From positions 1,233,633 to 1,297,632 of the forward strand of contig NZ_UAPU01000007.1 in NCBI RefSeq assembly GCF_900445255.1: a stretch of 64,000 nucleotides of DNA. Reading direction: 5' to 3'. Of this stretch, positions 9,345 to 19,275 are shown one piece after another. How positions within the stretch are numbered: the stretch's first letter is position 1; each line of letters starts with the position of its first letter. Below the pieces are notes generated by a model. It worked only from the letters and a program-made list of their open reading frames with translations, did no database searches and had not been told where the DNA came from. The translations under genes and the position numbers were made by a program. This stretch comes from Anaerobiospirillum thomasii. Its GTDB lineage: Bacteria; Pseudomonadota; Gammaproteobacteria; Enterobacterales; Succinivibrionaceae.

Positions 9345-10781
9345 ATGAGTATTATTAATAAAGCATCAGAAATACTGTTTGAAAACTCCGATATTGATAC
9401 AGATTTTATACAAAAGTCACTTGATAATCTTAAAAGCCGCAGCATAGATTTTGGCGATCTGTTTTTTGAGCGTGTGGTCAGCGAGTCTATGTCTATTGAT
9501 GAATCCATTATCAAAGGAGGATCATTTGATATTTTCAAGGGCGTGGGTGTCAGAGCCGTCAACGGAGAAAAGTGCGGTTTTGCTTACTCTGATGTTTTAA
9601 ATCAGAAATCTATATCTGATGCCTGTATGGCAGCAAAAAGCATCTCAAGAAGCGCATCACAGAGTAAAGCCTGTTCACTTGAGGCCAAGGACAAAACTCC
9701 TTTATACAAAAGTGATGATCCAATTATCTCTATTGGCCGTGAGCGCAAGGCACAGATTTTAGAGAGCGTTGATAAAATGGCCAGAGCTCTTGACGAGAAG
9801 GTGGTACAGGTTAATGCTTCCATCAATGCCTCGCACCGTATTATGCTTGTGGCCAATACCGATGGTACCTTTTGTGCCGATATAAAACCTATATCAGTGC
9901 TTGCTGTATCTGTAGTGGTAAAGTCTGGCGATAAGATAGAGATGGGCTTTTCATCAACAGGTGGTGCCTATCTGCAAAGTGAGTTTACAGATGATGTTGT
10001 AGCCTCTGTAGTCAAAGAGGCTGTAAGATCGGCTCTGGTAAATCTTGAGGCTGTGGCAGCACCGGCTGGCTGCATGAATGTGGTGCTTGGTGCAGGCTGG
10101 CCTGGGGTTTTAGTGCATGAGGCCGTAGGTCATGGTCTTGAGGGCGACTTCAACCGTACAGGCAGCTCACTGTTCTCAGGGCGCATAGGTGACAAGGTAG
10201 CATCATCAGCTTGTACCATTATTGATGATGGCACCATGCCAGACAGACGCGGCTCTATGACCTTTGATGATGAGGGTATTGAAAGCAGCTGCAACATACT
10301 TATTGAAAACGGTATTTTAAAGGGTTATATGCAGGATAGACAAAATGCCATGCTCATGGGTGGCAAACCTACAGGCAACGGTCGTCGTCAGGCGTATAAC
10401 TATCTGCCTCAGGTCAGAATGACCAATACCTATATGGCACCTGGTGCCTATGACAAAGAAGAGATTATCTCCTCTGTCAAAAATGGTATTTATGCTGTCA
10501 ACTTCTCAGGCGGTCAGGTAGATATCACCTCTGGTAAATTTGTGTTCTCAACCTCTGAGGCCTATCTTATTGAAAATGGCAAAATAGGTGCACCTATCAA
10601 GGGAGCCACCTTAATCGGCAACGGTCCTGAAACTATGAATCAGGTTTCAATGGTTGGCAATGATCTTGAGTTTGATAAAGGCGTGGGCATGTGCGGCAAG
10701 GGCGGTCAGTCTGTGCCTGTTGGTATAGGACAGCCTACAGTCAAACTTGATGCCATAACTGTAGGCGGAACTTCTGTCTAG
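9345..10781 (+). CDS. tldD: TldD, metalloprotease subunit
   Basis: TldD and TldE form a heterodimeric zinc protease that trims peptides such as microcin B17 and CcdA. TldD is the active subunit; its metal motif HExxxH appears as HEAVGHGLEGD near residue 260. The 478 residues match the family. The ATG at 9345 has AGGA 6 bases upstream. The partner gene pmbA (tldE) lies only 0.7 kb away on the same strand, separated by the opposite-strand darP; in E. coli the two partners are far apart. Confidence 0.95.
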   Translation: MSIINKASEILFENSDIDTDFIQKSLDNLKSRSIDFGDLFFERVVSESMSIDESIIKGGSFDIFKGVGVRAVNGEKCGFAYSDVLNQKSISDACMAAKSISRSASQSKACSLEAKDKTPLYKSDDPIISIGRERKAQILESVDKMARALDEKVVQVNASINASHRIMLVANTDGTFCADIKPISVLAVSVVVKSGDKIEMGFSSTGGAYLQSEFTDDVVASVVKEAVRSALVNLEAVAAPAGCMNVVLGAGWPGVLVHEAVGHGLEGDFNRTGSSLFSGRIGDKVASSACTIIDDGTMPDRRGSMTFDDEGIESSCNILIENGILKGYMQDRQNAMLMGGKPTGNGRRQAYNYLPQVRMTNTYMAPGAYDKEEIISSVKNGIYAVNFSGGQVDITSGKFVFSTSEAYLIENGKIGAPIKGATLIGNGPETMNQVSMVGNDLEFDKGVGMCGKGGQSVPVGIGQPTVKLDAITVGGTSV

Positions 10782-10784
10782 AGT

Positions 10785-11351
10785 TTAAAAGCGTTTGGTG
10801 GCAAGCGTGTCAGGAACTTCAACGCCGGCACGCTTGAGCTCTGCCTTTAGATATTTAAATAAAGCTCTGGCAGCAGGGCGCTCTGGCAGATCGGAGTTGA
10901 GCTCCTCTTTGGCTTTCTTAATCAGGGTACGCAGTTTGTTTCTGTCAGTGTCATAGATAAGTGAGGTAAACTCATTTAAAGTTTCGGTACCGCCTAAAAT
11001 AAGATTCTCTCTTAAATTCTCCATGCGCATGGCAGTAGGGTCAGCCTTTGGTGTGGCACCTAAAGAATTAATCTGATTTTTAAGCTCGCTCAGATCATAC
11101 TGACGCATGAGTTTGGCCACATACTGCAGCTGACGTCTTTTCTCATCAGAGTTTTTACGCAGTGAACGAGCCACTATCAGAGCCTCTCTGATGCTCTCAT
11201 CTGGAAAATTGAGTTTTTTAAAGGTCAGATCACCAAAAGCCTCAATTTTTTCAGCAAGCTTTCTTATAGCCTGGGCATCTCTTTTATGTGCAGAGCGGCT
11301 TATAAGCTCCGGAGGGGCATCAAATCCCTCAAAATGTTCTTGAACAGCCAT
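10785..11351 (-). CDS. darP: DarP (YjgA), 50S ribosome assembly factor
   Basis: This is a 188-residue basic protein of the YjgA/DUF615 family, which associates with late 50S assembly intermediates. Features include ISRSAHKRDAQAIRKLAEKI near the N-terminus, the RRQLQYVAKLMR helix and a C-terminal region rich in Lys and Arg. The start ATG has a GAGGG Shine-Dalgarno sequence. It is convergent with tldD (3 bases apart) and divergent from pmbA; yjgA and pmbA are also divergent neighbours in E. coli. Confidence 0.92.
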   Translation of the reverse strand: MAVQEHFEGFDAPPELISRSAHKRDAQAIRKLAEKIEAFGDLTFKKLNFPDESIREALIVARSLRKNSDEKRRQLQYVAKLMRQYDLSELKNQINSLGATPKADPTAMRMENLRENLILGGTETLNEFTSLIYDTDRNKLRTLIKKAKEELNSDLPERPAARALFKYLKAELKRAGVEVPDTLATKRF

Positions 11352-11490
11352 TAATCCCTCGTAAATATAAATTTTTATCTAGTATATCACAGGCACACAG
11401 GCAGTTTTTAGCCTGTATAAATTTGCTTTAAGGTCAGTGTGCCACAATGTGGTAATATAGATTTATAGATTAATTGATGAGATAGTGTAA

Positions 11491-12855
11491 ATGACAAGTC
11501 AGTTTAAAAAGACAGTAAATGCAGACAATGCTCTTGCTAAAAATATGGCCGCTGATGCTCTTGCTATTGCAAAGCGCCTGGGAGCAGATGAAAGCATAAT
11601 CAGAATCAGCTCACTTGAGGGACTTAGTATTTCCACACGTGACGGCGATGTTGAAAATATAGAATTTAATAAAGACAGATCTATGGATATAACTGTCTAT
11701 CGCGGTAAAAGATCAGGAACAGCCAGCACCTCTGATTTTTCAGCCAAGGCCATTGAGGATACCATTGAGGCAGCTCTTGCCATTTCCAAGCATACAGATG
11801 CAGATCCATGTGCTGGTATTTTAGAGGCAGAGTATCTGTCAGATAGCGATTATGATTTTGACACACTGCATGAGATTGAGCAGGATGCAGATGCAGCTGT
11901 GGAAAAGGCAGTAGGTCTTGAGCGTGAGTTTATGCAAGGTTCTTATGACCGCATTAAAAAATCAGATGGAGCCAGTCTCTCATCAAGCCTTAAAAGCTTT
12001 ACCATTGCCAGCAGTAATGGCTTTAACCGCAGCTTTTCCTACTCATCAAATGGCAGATCCTTATCGCTTTTAGGTCAGAGCGATGACAAAATGCAAAAGG
12101 GCTATGGTTTTACACAAAATTCTAACCCTGAGCTTTTATACGATAACAGACGTATTATTGATGAGGCTGTAACTAAAACTCTGAACAAGCTTGATGCCTC
12201 ACAGGTAAAGACAGGTAAATATAATGTCATTTTCAAAGGCAGTGCCGCCATTTCAATCTGGTCAGCCCTGTCAAAAGCCATAAGAGGATCACTTATTTAC
12301 CGTGATTCATCATTTTTATGCAATGCTCTTGATACCAAAATCCTTCCGGATTTTGTAAGTCTGCGTGATGAGCCTTTTGTCAAAGGCGAGCTCTCCTCAT
12401 GCAATTATGATGGCGAGGGCTGTCGTGTGCAGAGCAGTCACATTGTCAAAGACGGTATTTTAAACATGTATCTGCTTGGCAGCTATTCAGCCCGTAAGCT
12501 CAATATGAAGCCAAATGGTCATGCCTCAGGTCTTTTCACCTTGTATGCAGATTTTGATGACAAACATATCTGCACTTTTGATGATATGCTCAAAGATGTA
12601 TCTGAAGGTATTGTCATTGAATCACTGATGGGACAGGGTGTAAATATAACAAATGGCGATGTTTCACGCGGAGCCGGAGGCTATTACTTTAAAGACGGCA
12701 GACGTGTGCATGCTGTTGAGGAGATAACTGTAGCCTTTAATTTAAAGGATCTGTTCAAGAAGATAGCTATGATGTCACATGATGATATAGATGAGCGCTA
12801 TTCAGTAAAGACAGGATCTATACTGGTGCCAGATGTAACCATCTCAGGTCTCTAA
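11491..12855 (+). CDS. pmbA: PmbA/TldE, metalloprotease partner subunit
   Basis: This 454-residue protein is of the TldD/PmbA family. It lacks the HExxxH zinc motif present in TldD, as expected for the non-catalytic TldE subunit. Recognisable family segments are the N-terminal TRDGDVENIEFNKDRSMDI and the C-terminal VNITNGDVSRGAGGYYFKDG. It would pair with the tldD product nearby. A strong terminator follows it. Confidence 0.94.
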   Translation: MTSQFKKTVNADNALAKNMAADALAIAKRLGADESIIRISSLEGLSISTRDGDVENIEFNKDRSMDITVYRGKRSGTASTSDFSAKAIEDTIEAALAISKHTDADPCAGILEAEYLSDSDYDFDTLHEIEQDADAAVEKAVGLEREFMQGSYDRIKKSDGASLSSSLKSFTIASSNGFNRSFSYSSNGRSLSLLGQSDDKMQKGYGFTQNSNPELLYDNRRIIDEAVTKTLNKLDASQVKTGKYNVIFKGSAAISIWSALSKAIRGSLIYRDSSFLCNALDTKILPDFVSLRDEPFVKGELSSCNYDGEGCRVQSSHIVKDGILNMYLLGSYSARKLNMKPNGHASGLFTLYADFDDKHICTFDDMLKDVSEGIVIESLMGQGVNITNGDVSRGAGGYYFKDGRRVHAVEEITVAFNLKDLFKKIAMMSHDDIDERYSVKTGSILVPDVTISGL

Positions 12856-12877
12856 CAAGAAAAAAGGATAAAAAAAC

Positions 12878-12901
12878 GCCCTCATTTACGAGGGCATTTT
12901 T
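12878..12901. terminator. Bidirectional rho-independent terminator (pmbA/gpmI)
   Basis: The stem GCCCTC/GAGGGC (12878-12883 with 12890-12895) is flanked by six A upstream and ATTTTTT downstream, so it works in both directions between two convergent genes. Confidence 0.9.
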
Positions 12902-12913
12902 TACACCTGAATT

Positions 12914-14446
12914 TTATTTTTCAAGAGTGATGATTGACTTGCCTGTCATCTCCTCAGGGATTGGCATATCCATCAGATAGAGCATGGTTGGGGCAATATC
13001 ACAAAGACGGCCGTCCTCTCTCATGGTAGCCTTGCGGCCTACATAGATGAAAGGTACTGGCAGATTGGTGTGGGCAGTGTATGGCTGACCTGTGGTCATA
13101 TCCTTCATTCTCTCACAGTTGCCGTGATCTGCTGTAATCAGACACTCACCGCCTACCTTCTCAAGTGATGCAACTACACGGCCAAGGCAGGTATCTACAG
13201 CCTCAACAGCCTTGATAGCAGCCTCATACACACCGGTATGACCTACCATGTCACCATTTGGATAGTTACAGATAATAACATCATATTTGCCAGACTCAAT
13301 GGCCTCACACAGCTTGTCAGTAAGCTCCTCTGAGCTCATCTCTGGCTGGAGATCATAGGTGGCAACCTTTGGTGACTGAATTAAAATACGATCCTCACCG
13401 TCAAACTGAGTCTCTACACCACCGTTGAAGAAGAAGGTAACATGGGCGTATTTTTCAGTCTCTGAAATACGTAACTGAGTTTTGTGGTGAGATGAAAGCC
13501 ACTCACCTAAGGTATTGGTCAGATCCTCTGGCGGATAGGCACATGTGGTCTTGATGTCGGCTGCATACTGTGTCAGCATGACAAAATCAGCAAGAGCAGG
13601 GGTGCTCTTTCTGGCAAAGCCGTCAAAGTCCTTGTTGACGAAGGCACGGGTAATCTGTCTTGCACGGTCGGCTCTGAAGTTCATGAAAATCAGGCTGTCA
13701 CCGTCCTCAAGAGGAGCTTTCTCTCCAATTACTGAGGCCTGTACAAATTCATCATTTTCATCTCTGTCATAGGCAGCCTGCAGTGCATCCTTGGCGCTGG
13801 CAAATGGCTCAAACTTGCTGATGCCCTGAGTAATGAGATCATAGGCCTGCTCAACACGGTCCCAGCGGTTGTCACGGTCCATTACAAAGTAACGGCCAAC
13901 CATGGTGGCAAAGCGGCCTGTACCTAATTTGGCAAAGAGCTGCTCAAAGCGCTCAATATCTTCCATGGCAGAGCGTGGTGGCACGTCACGTCCGTCGCAG
14001 AAGGCATGGAAATAAACCTTTTTGGCACCGCGTTTGACGGCAAGCTCAAGCATAGCCATGATGTGATCTTCATGAGAGTGAACACCACCTGGAGACATAA
14101 GACCCATAACGTGTACGGCCTTGTCAGCTTTTACAGCCTTGTCTACGGCTTCACATAAAGCCTTGTTTTTAAAGAAGTCGCCGTCGGCAATAGCCTTGGT
14201 GATGCGAGTCAATTCCTGATATACAATGCGACCGGCACCTATATTGGTGTGGCCAACCTCAGAGTTGCCCATCTGACCATCCGGAAGACCTACATCAATA
14301 CCTGATGCCTGAATATCTGTGTGGGCATATTTGGCATTAAGAGCATCCAGAACTGGTGTTTTGGCATTGGTTACGGCATTGAACTGGGAGTCTTTGTTGT
14401 CGCCCCAGCCATCCATAATAATTAAAGCTAAAGGTTTCTTTGACAT
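12914..14446 (-). CDS. gpmI: GpmI, 2,3-bisphosphoglycerate-independent phosphoglycerate mutase
   Basis: GpmI interconverts 3- and 2-phosphoglycerate in glycolysis using two Mn2+ ions and a phosphoserine intermediate. The metal/nucleophile motif [15 protein letters not shown] near residues 60-74 contains the catalytic Ser, and the C-terminal ADHGNCE motif supplies further metal ligands. The length of 510 matches the family. It is divergent from yibN, as in E. coli (yibO/yibN). Confidence 0.97.
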   Translation of the reverse strand: MSKKPLALIIMDGWGDNKDSQFNAVTNAKTPVLDALNAKYAHTDIQASGIDVGLPDGQMGNSEVGHTNIGAGRIVYQELTRITKAIADGDFFKNKALCEAVDKAVKADKAVHVMGLMSPGGVHSHEDHIMAMLELAVKRGAKKVYFHAFCDGRDVPPRSAMEDIERFEQLFAKLGTGRFATMVGRYFVMDRDNRWDRVEQAYDLITQGISKFEPFASAKDALQAAYDRDENDEFVQASVIGEKAPLEDGDSLIFMNFRADRARQITRAFVNKDFDGFARKSTPALADFVMLTQYAADIKTTCAYPPEDLTNTLGEWLSSHHKTQLRISETEKYAHVTFFFNGGVETQFDGEDRILIQSPKVATYDLQPEMSSEELTDKLCEAIESGKYDVIICNYPNGDMVGHTGVYEAAIKAVEAVDTCLGRVVASLEKVGGECLITADHGNCERMKDMTTGQPYTAHTNLPVPFIYVGRKATMREDGRLCDIAPTMLYLMDMPIPEEMTGKSIITLEK

Positions 14447-14784
14447 TTTGTATATCTCTTAAAATGATGTGCAACAATATGATAATTTTATCACATTAGC
14501 AGTCTAAATTAGGATAATTCACGAAAATCAGATTAAAGATATGTAAATAAAATTCAGACACTGCTGTTTATAGATTAAAAAAGACAACACGCTGGCACTA
14601 AAGAGCATGAAAAATACAATAAAGAGTGAGCTTGTCTTAAGTTTTGAGTGTAAATAATGACATTTTATTCATAAACATATAAAATTCAGCTTAATATTAC
14701 GGGCGGCTGTATTGCTATACCACAAGATAGCAGGTATATGATAAAATTGCCGTTTCAATATTATCAACAGTTTTGAGGTGTATT
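14447..14784. other. Divergent gpmI/yibN spacer, no gene seen
   Basis: These 338 AT-rich bases separate two divergent transcription units and must contain both promoters. I see no convincing open reading frame, RNA gene or strong inverted repeat. The yibN Shine-Dalgarno sequence GAGGTG lies at its end (14775-14780). Confidence 0.5.
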
Positions 14785-15249
14785 GTGTCAGAATTGACAA
14801 ATCCGGATTTTTTAACACAGCTGCAGGAGTTCTTTTCCCGCCATACTATGATGGCAGGTGGCTGGATTACTGTATTGCTGTTTTTGATTATTGTGCAGTT
14901 CCGTCTTATGACTGCCAGGATTAAAAAAGATACTATAGGTGTTGCTGTCAATAAGGTTAATCACTCAGAAGGTGTATTTGTTGACATCAGATCACAGGAA
15001 AATTTCAATAAGGGCCATATAGCCAATGCTGTAAATATGACTTTTGCAGAGATCAAGGCAGGCCAGATCAATCGTATCGAAAGAAAAAAGGACTCACCTG
15101 TTATTCTTGTGGGCAAGGATAAGTATGATACCGAGGCATTTAACGGTGCCCGTCTGTTAAAGAAGCTTGGGTTCAATCAGGTAACTACTCTTGATGGCGG
15201 TATGCTAGAGTGGTATAACAACAATTTACCAGTAACCAATAAAAAATAG
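14785..15249 (+). CDS. yibN: YibN-like membrane-anchored rhodanese-fold protein lacking the catalytic Cys
   Basis: It has one N-terminal transmembrane helix (about residues 20-38) followed by a rhodanese fold: VFVDIRSQENFNKGHIANA is the CH2A-type motif and TLDGGMLEWYNNNLP the end motif. The position of the sulphur-carrying Cys reads VGKDKYDTEAF, and the whole protein contains no cysteine, so sulphurtransferase activity is not expected. GTG at 14785 is preferred because GAGGTG lies 4 bases upstream; the TTG at 14773 has no such site. Gene order gpmI/yibN-secB-gpsA is as in E. coli, with grxC absent. Confidence 0.88.
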   Translation: MSELTNPDFLTQLQEFFSRHTMMAGGWITVLLFLIIVQFRLMTARIKKDTIGVAVNKVNHSEGVFVDIRSQENFNKGHIANAVNMTFAEIKAGQINRIERKKDSPVILVGKDKYDTEAFNGARLLKKLGFNQVTTLDGGMLEWYNNNLPVTNKK

Positions 15250-15258
15250 GGAATTATT

Positions 15259-15738
15259 ATGACCGACACTAACAATCAGCAGGCAAACCCTCATTTTGAG
15301 GCTATCAGAGTTTACTCAAAGGATTGCTCTTTAGAGACTCCAAATACTCCTGCTATATTCCAGAAGCAGTGGAAGCCAGAGCTTAAGGTTGAGTTTGACA
15401 CCAAAGCTTCAAGCTTAGGTTCAGATCAGTACGAAGTTGTACTGCGTATTACCGTTACCTGTGAGAACGACGGTGCCACAGCTTTTGTATGTGAGGTTAA
15501 TCAGGCAGGTATCTTTGTTGCAAGAAACTTCGAGCCTGAGGTTTTAGATTATGTTTTAGGCGCTACCGCTCCTAACATGTTATACCCATATGCAAGAGAG
15601 CACATTTCAAGCCTTGTATCTCGTGCAACATTCCCGCAGCTGACATTAGCTCCATTAAGCTTTGATGCTATCTATAGAGCAAAGCAGGAGCAGCATAAAC
15701 AGCAGCAGGAGGCTCAGGACCAGCAGGCCAATGCCTAA
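15259..15738 (+). CDS. secB: SecB, protein-export chaperone
   Basis: SecB is a tetrameric chaperone that keeps preproteins unfolded and hands them to SecA. The 159-residue product contains AIRVYSKDCSLETPN.P, the FVCEVNQAGIF segment and PYAREHISSLVSRATFP.L.LAP, which are strongly conserved. The C-terminus ends in a Gln-rich tail (KQEQHKQQQEAQDQQ). It lies 9 bases after yibN and 32 bases before gpsA, the same order as in E. coli. Confidence 0.96.
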   Translation: MTDTNNQQANPHFEAIRVYSKDCSLETPNTPAIFQKQWKPELKVEFDTKASSLGSDQYEVVLRITVTCENDGATAFVCEVNQAGIFVARNFEPEVLDYVLGATAPNMLYPYAREHISSLVSRATFPQLTLAPLSFDAIYRAKQEQHKQQQEAQDQQANA

Positions 15739-15770
15739 TTGATTTTTAAAGACTGTATAGGATATTGTTA

Positions 15771-16796
15771 ATGCAATATACACATACCCTATCAGTTCTT
15801 GGTGCAGGCTCTTACGGTACAGCATTAGCAATGGCTGTCGCAGGTAAGGGCCTTCCTGTTTTATTGTGGGCAAGAGACAGCTCACAGGCAGGGGCCATGC
15901 AACAGAACAGGGTTAATGCAAAATATCTTCCTGATATAAGACTACCAGATAGCCTTGAAATTACTGATGACTTTAAAAAGGCAGTAACCTCAAGTCAGAT
16001 CATCCTGCTTGTCATTCCTTCCCATATATTCAGAGATATTCTGCATCAGTTAAAACCTTTGCTAAAACCTAATCAGAAAATAGTCTATGCCACCAAAGGT
16101 CTTGACAGATACAAAGGCCACTTTTTAAGTGACACCATTATTGAGATTTTAGGTGAAAACACCAAATTTGCAGCTCTTTCAGGACCTACATTTGCAAGCG
16201 AGCTTGCCAAGGGCATGCCAACAGCTATTGCAATAGCAGGCAATGACAGAGACTTTCTCAAAGAAGTATGCGCTCTGATGCATACCTCATATTTTATAGT
16301 TTATATAAGCTCTGATTTAAAATCACTGCAGTTAGGTGGCGCTGTAAAAAATGTTATTGCCATAGCTACAGGTATGTCAGATGGACTTGGCTTTGGTGCC
16401 AATGCCCGTACTGCTCTTATTACCCGTGGCCTTACTGAAATGATACGCCTGGGACTGCGTCTTGGAGCTACAGACAGAGGCTTTATGGGTCTGTCAGGTC
16501 TTGGAGATCTGGTTTTAACCTGTACTGACAATCAGTCACGCAACAGACGCTTTGGCTATCTGCTGGGTAAAGGCTACAGCGTAGATGAGGCTTTAAAGGA
16601 AATAGGTCAGGTGGTTGAGGGCATAAGTTCAACTAAAGAGATCTATGAACTTGCCAATATGTATGGCGTGCAGATGCCAATATGCTCTGAGCTGTATGAA
16701 GTACTAGAACATGGTAAAAGCGGCAAGGATGCTGCAGCATCACTGCTTGCCAAGGAGCATCGCGAGGACAGCGAGACTTTAAGACTGCAGCTGTAA
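15771..16796 (+). CDS. gpsA: GpsA, glycerol-3-phosphate dehydrogenase [NAD(P)+]
   Basis: GpsA reduces dihydroxyacetone phosphate to sn-glycerol-3-phosphate for phospholipid synthesis. The N-terminal nucleotide motif VLGAGSYGTALA, the ATKGLD segment, GPTFASELA and the catalytic-lysine region LQLGGAVKNVIAIATG are present. The ATG at 15771 follows AGGA by 8 bases; the TTG at 15765 is less likely. The last 370 bases of the gene are part of the direct repeat created by the downstream IS, so this copy is full length (341 residues) while its own terminator now lies beyond the IS. Confidence 0.97.
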   Translation: MQYTHTLSVLGAGSYGTALAMAVAGKGLPVLLWARDSSQAGAMQQNRVNAKYLPDIRLPDSLEITDDFKKAVTSSQIILLVIPSHIFRDILHQLKPLLKPNQKIVYATKGLDRYKGHFLSDTIIEILGENTKFAALSGPTFASELAKGMPTAIAIAGNDRDFLKEVCALMHTSYFIVYISSDLKSLQLGGAVKNVIAIATGMSDGLGFGANARTALITRGLTEMIRLGLRLGATDRGFMGLSGLGDLVLTCTDNQSRNRRFGYLLGKGYSVDEALKEIGQVVEGISSTKEIYELANMYGVQMPICSELYEVLEHGKSGKDAAASLLAKEHREDSETLRLQL

Positions 16797-16805
16797 CCAT
16801 AAAAA
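16427..16805. repeat. Left 379-bp direct repeat flanking IS copy 1
   Basis: Bases 16427-16805 recur as 19276-19654 with an offset of 2849 and, where I compared them, without mismatch. The repeat covers the gpsA 3' third, the stop codon and five A of the A-tract ahead of the gpsA terminator. It directly abuts the IS terminal repeat CCCGAG. IS1634-family elements are known for long, variable target duplications. Confidence 0.9.
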
Positions 16806-16842
16806 CCCGAGTTTGACAGTTTGTAATCACGACAATTAATAC

Positions 16843-16878
16843 AATTGGCTTTCCATCGAGGATCGCCAATTTTTTTTG
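16843..16878 (+). terminator. Terminator-like hairpin inside the IS left end
   Basis: The stem AATTGGC/GCCAATT (16843-16849 with 16865-16871), with a further small TCC/GGA pairing in the loop, is followed by seven more T. It precedes the transposase gene and would stop transcription entering from gpsA. Confidence 0.7.
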
Positions 16879-16975
16879 ACTAAAAACTTATTGAATTCTA
16901 TTATTGCAAACTATTGCGAATTTTATAGATACAATATATAATGGTGCTATAGTTAAGCTTATAGGGGGTCTTGCT

Positions 16976-19180
16976 ATGTCTACTATTGTCGCCGTTAAAA
17001 AAACTAAAGGCGTCCAATATGTCTCCATTGTTGAGGTTACATCTATAAAGGTTAATGGTGTCAAAAAGCAAAAACAGAAGACTATTAAATCTCTTGGACC
17101 ATTAGATAAGCTTCTTGAGAAAGATCCTGATGCCTTAACCAAATTACGCAAGGAATATCAAACCCCTACTTTAAAATATAGAGAGCAAAGGGCAGATCTA
17201 GTTGAGAAACATATTAAAGGCATTGATATTACCCAGGCAGATTTACAAAGAAAGACCGTATCCATAAGTCTTAACTATGGGCTTTGGGCTTTAAAACCTT
17301 TATGGGATAACGTACTGACATTAAAGCGTCATATTTACTATATTCAGAACAGTAAAAGCTCAGTACAGTTTGATGTAAATGCTGTGTTATCTTATCTGAC
17401 TTTTCTAAAGGTGGTTGATCCAAAATCTCAGTTTAAGGCCTTTAATCATCAAACAAAGTTTTTATGTTCGCCTCTTAAGGATATAGGCTTGCACGACCTA
17501 TACAGGGCTTTGGACTTTGCCCATAAGTTTAAGGATGAAATTTTTATCCATATACACAATCGTATCTGTGATAATTTCAATCGCTCGATGACCATGGTCT
17601 TCTATGACTGCACTAACTGCTATTTTGAGTCACCATATGATGATAAACAGCTTTTAGAGCGTAAGGTAATCAACTATATCAAGGCTCAAAAACTTAATGA
17701 TGGTATGTCACTTAAGGAGTTTGAGGAGTACATTAATTCTCAGGAATTTAGTGATGCCTTTACAACCAAGTTCAATGAAGCCATAGATGATGGTGAGCAA
17801 CTTGTACGTATGCATGGTTTATCGAAGGAGCATAGGTTTGACTTACCACTAATTTCTGTAGCTTTAGTCATTGATGATAAAGGCATACCAATTGATTTTG
17901 AAATTTTTGCAGGAAATACCTCAGAGTATAAGACTTTACCTGTTCTTATTGAGCAGATGAAGGGTAAATATGACATTAAAACAGCAGTCGTTGTTGCAGA
18001 TAGAGGGCTAAACTCACTTGGTAACCTTTTAAATCTTTTAGATCACAAACTTGGTTTTATTGTAGCTCAAAAGGTTACTGCGCTTAGCAGTGAACTTGAA
18101 TCTCAGATGCTAGATCTTAAATCATACACTAAGACCTGTGCACAGGATACCAATATACGAGCTTCTGATGTAAGCTTTATCGATATATTTGATGAAAATC
18201 TTGATTATATTGATAAAGAAATAAATACATACGGGGCTAATAATCTGTACTACCGTAAACTTCCATATGTAAAGAGCGGTTATATTACCGACCCATCAAC
18301 AGGTAAAAAGCGTAAGGAAAAAGTAGAATGTCAGATTGTCTTTACCTTTAGTGAGTCTCGTAAAAAAAGAGATATAGCACAACTTGAGAGTGATATTATC
18401 AAAGCGCGCAAAGCTGTTGAGGACCAAAAAGATATGGCCCCCGTATGTAGCTCTGGCTGGCGTTCTATAGTACAGGTAAAAGTTACAGATGCAGACAGTG
18501 CACAGGGTAAAAAAGAAAGCCTGTATATAGCAAAGGGATTAAAGGAAGAGCTAATTAAAAAGCGCAGGCGTCTTGCCGGCTTTAGTGCTATGGTTTATAA
18601 AAAACCTGAAGATATAAAAGAAGAGCTTAATGATGCTGATATTCTGAGCTCTTACAAAAAGCTTGTGCGTATTGAGGATTGCTTTAGAGTAATGAAAAGC
18701 AATTTTTCAATAAGACCTATGTTTGTGAGAAATAAAGAGCATATTTCAGGACATATCTCAATTTGTGTTATGGCTTTGATCTTATTGCGCATATTACAAA
18801 TCAAGATTGAAGAAAGTGGCAATAAACTTAGTGTAGATGAAATAAGCAGTGCTTTAAGAAACGCCAATATAGTAGCTCATAGCTCTAATGGTATTGATGG
18901 ATATTTTACTAATGCCCAATGTCACGACAACATTTATTCTATTGAAAACACAAAGATAGATCCTCTTGATCCTATGCTTACTCCTATTGATAGATATATT
19001 AATAAATTAAAAAATGGGCAAAGTCATATAGATATTATTCTGAAATCTGTCAATTTGGCTTCATTGATTGGAGCTATGAATGCAAAGGATGTAGCAAGAA
19101 GCCTAAAGGTTTTTGGTGGCTATGAACAACTAGTCGGTGCTGACAACTGCAAGATTCAATCTTATATGGCTCAGGCATAA
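16976..19180 (+). CDS. IS1634-family DDE transposase, copy 1
   Basis: This is a 734-residue transposase of the IS1634 branch of the IS4-type DDE superfamily. Candidate catalytic residues are Asp in VFYDCTNCYFES, Asp in VVVADRGLNS and Glu in the Y..R.E motif YKKLVRIEDCFRVMKSNF. The ATG at 16976 has AGGGGG 8 bases upstream and is preferred over an in-frame start at 16904 that lies in the divergent leader. The protein is identical to copy 2, although at least one codon differs silently, so the element is probably functional. Confidence 0.95.
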   Translation: MSTIVAVKKTKGVQYVSIVEVTSIKVNGVKKQKQKTIKSLGPLDKLLEKDPDALTKLRKEYQTPTLKYREQRADLVEKHIKGIDITQADLQRKTVSISLNYGLWALKPLWDNVLTLKRHIYYIQNSKSSVQFDVNAVLSYLTFLKVVDPKSQFKAFNHQTKFLCSPLKDIGLHDLYRALDFAHKFKDEIFIHIHNRICDNFNRSMTMVFYDCTNCYFESPYDDKQLLERKVINYIKAQKLNDGMSLKEFEEYINSQEFSDAFTTKFNEAIDDGEQLVRMHGLSKEHRFDLPLISVALVIDDKGIPIDFEIFAGNTSEYKTLPVLIEQMKGKYDIKTAVVVADRGLNSLGNLLNLLDHKLGFIVAQKVTALSSELESQMLDLKSYTKTCAQDTNIRASDVSFIDIFDENLDYIDKEINTYGANNLYYRKLPYVKSGYITDPSTGKKRKEKVECQIVFTFSESRKKRDIAQLESDIIKARKAVEDQKDMAPVCSSGWRSIVQVKVTDADSAQGKKESLYIAKGLKEELIKKRRRLAGFSAMVYKKPEDIKEELNDADILSSYKKLVRIEDCFRVMKSNFSIRPMFVRNKEHISGHISICVMALILLRILQIKIEESGNKLSVDEISSALRNANIVAHSSNGIDGYFTNAQCHDNIYSIENTKIDPLDPMLTPIDRYINKLKNGQSHIDIILKSVNLASLIGAMNAKDVARSLKVFGGYEQLVGADNCKIQSYMAQA

Positions 19181-19205
19181 TTCGCAATAAAGAGATTCAC
19201 AAAAT

Positions 19206-19249
19206 AAAAACGCTATGATGGCGATTTATATGCCGTTTATAGCGTTTTT
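19206..19249. terminator. Bidirectional hairpin inside the IS right end
   Basis: The 11-bp stem AAAAACGCTAT/ATAGCGTTTTT (19206-19216 with 19239-19249) has an inner GGC/GCC pairing. It follows the transposase stop by 25 bases and has A and T runs on both sides, so it can terminate in either direction. Confidence 0.85.
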
Positions 19250-19275
19250 TAATTTTTAATACTGTTAAACTCGGG

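Larger units (their letters stand above)
16806..19275 (+). mobile_element. IS1634-family insertion sequence, copy 1 (2470 bp)
   Basis: The ends are inverted repeats: CCCGAGTTTGACAG on the left and, read inward, CCCGAGTTTAACAG on the right. One transposase gene fills most of the element. Terminator-like hairpins lie just inside both ends. It is inserted between gpsA and its terminator and is flanked by a 379-bp direct repeat. A second copy in the opposite orientation lies at 26338-28806; the two differ by one base in length, by several leader substitutions and by one base near the right end. The end assignment could shift by one base because of a shared G. Confidence 0.93.
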
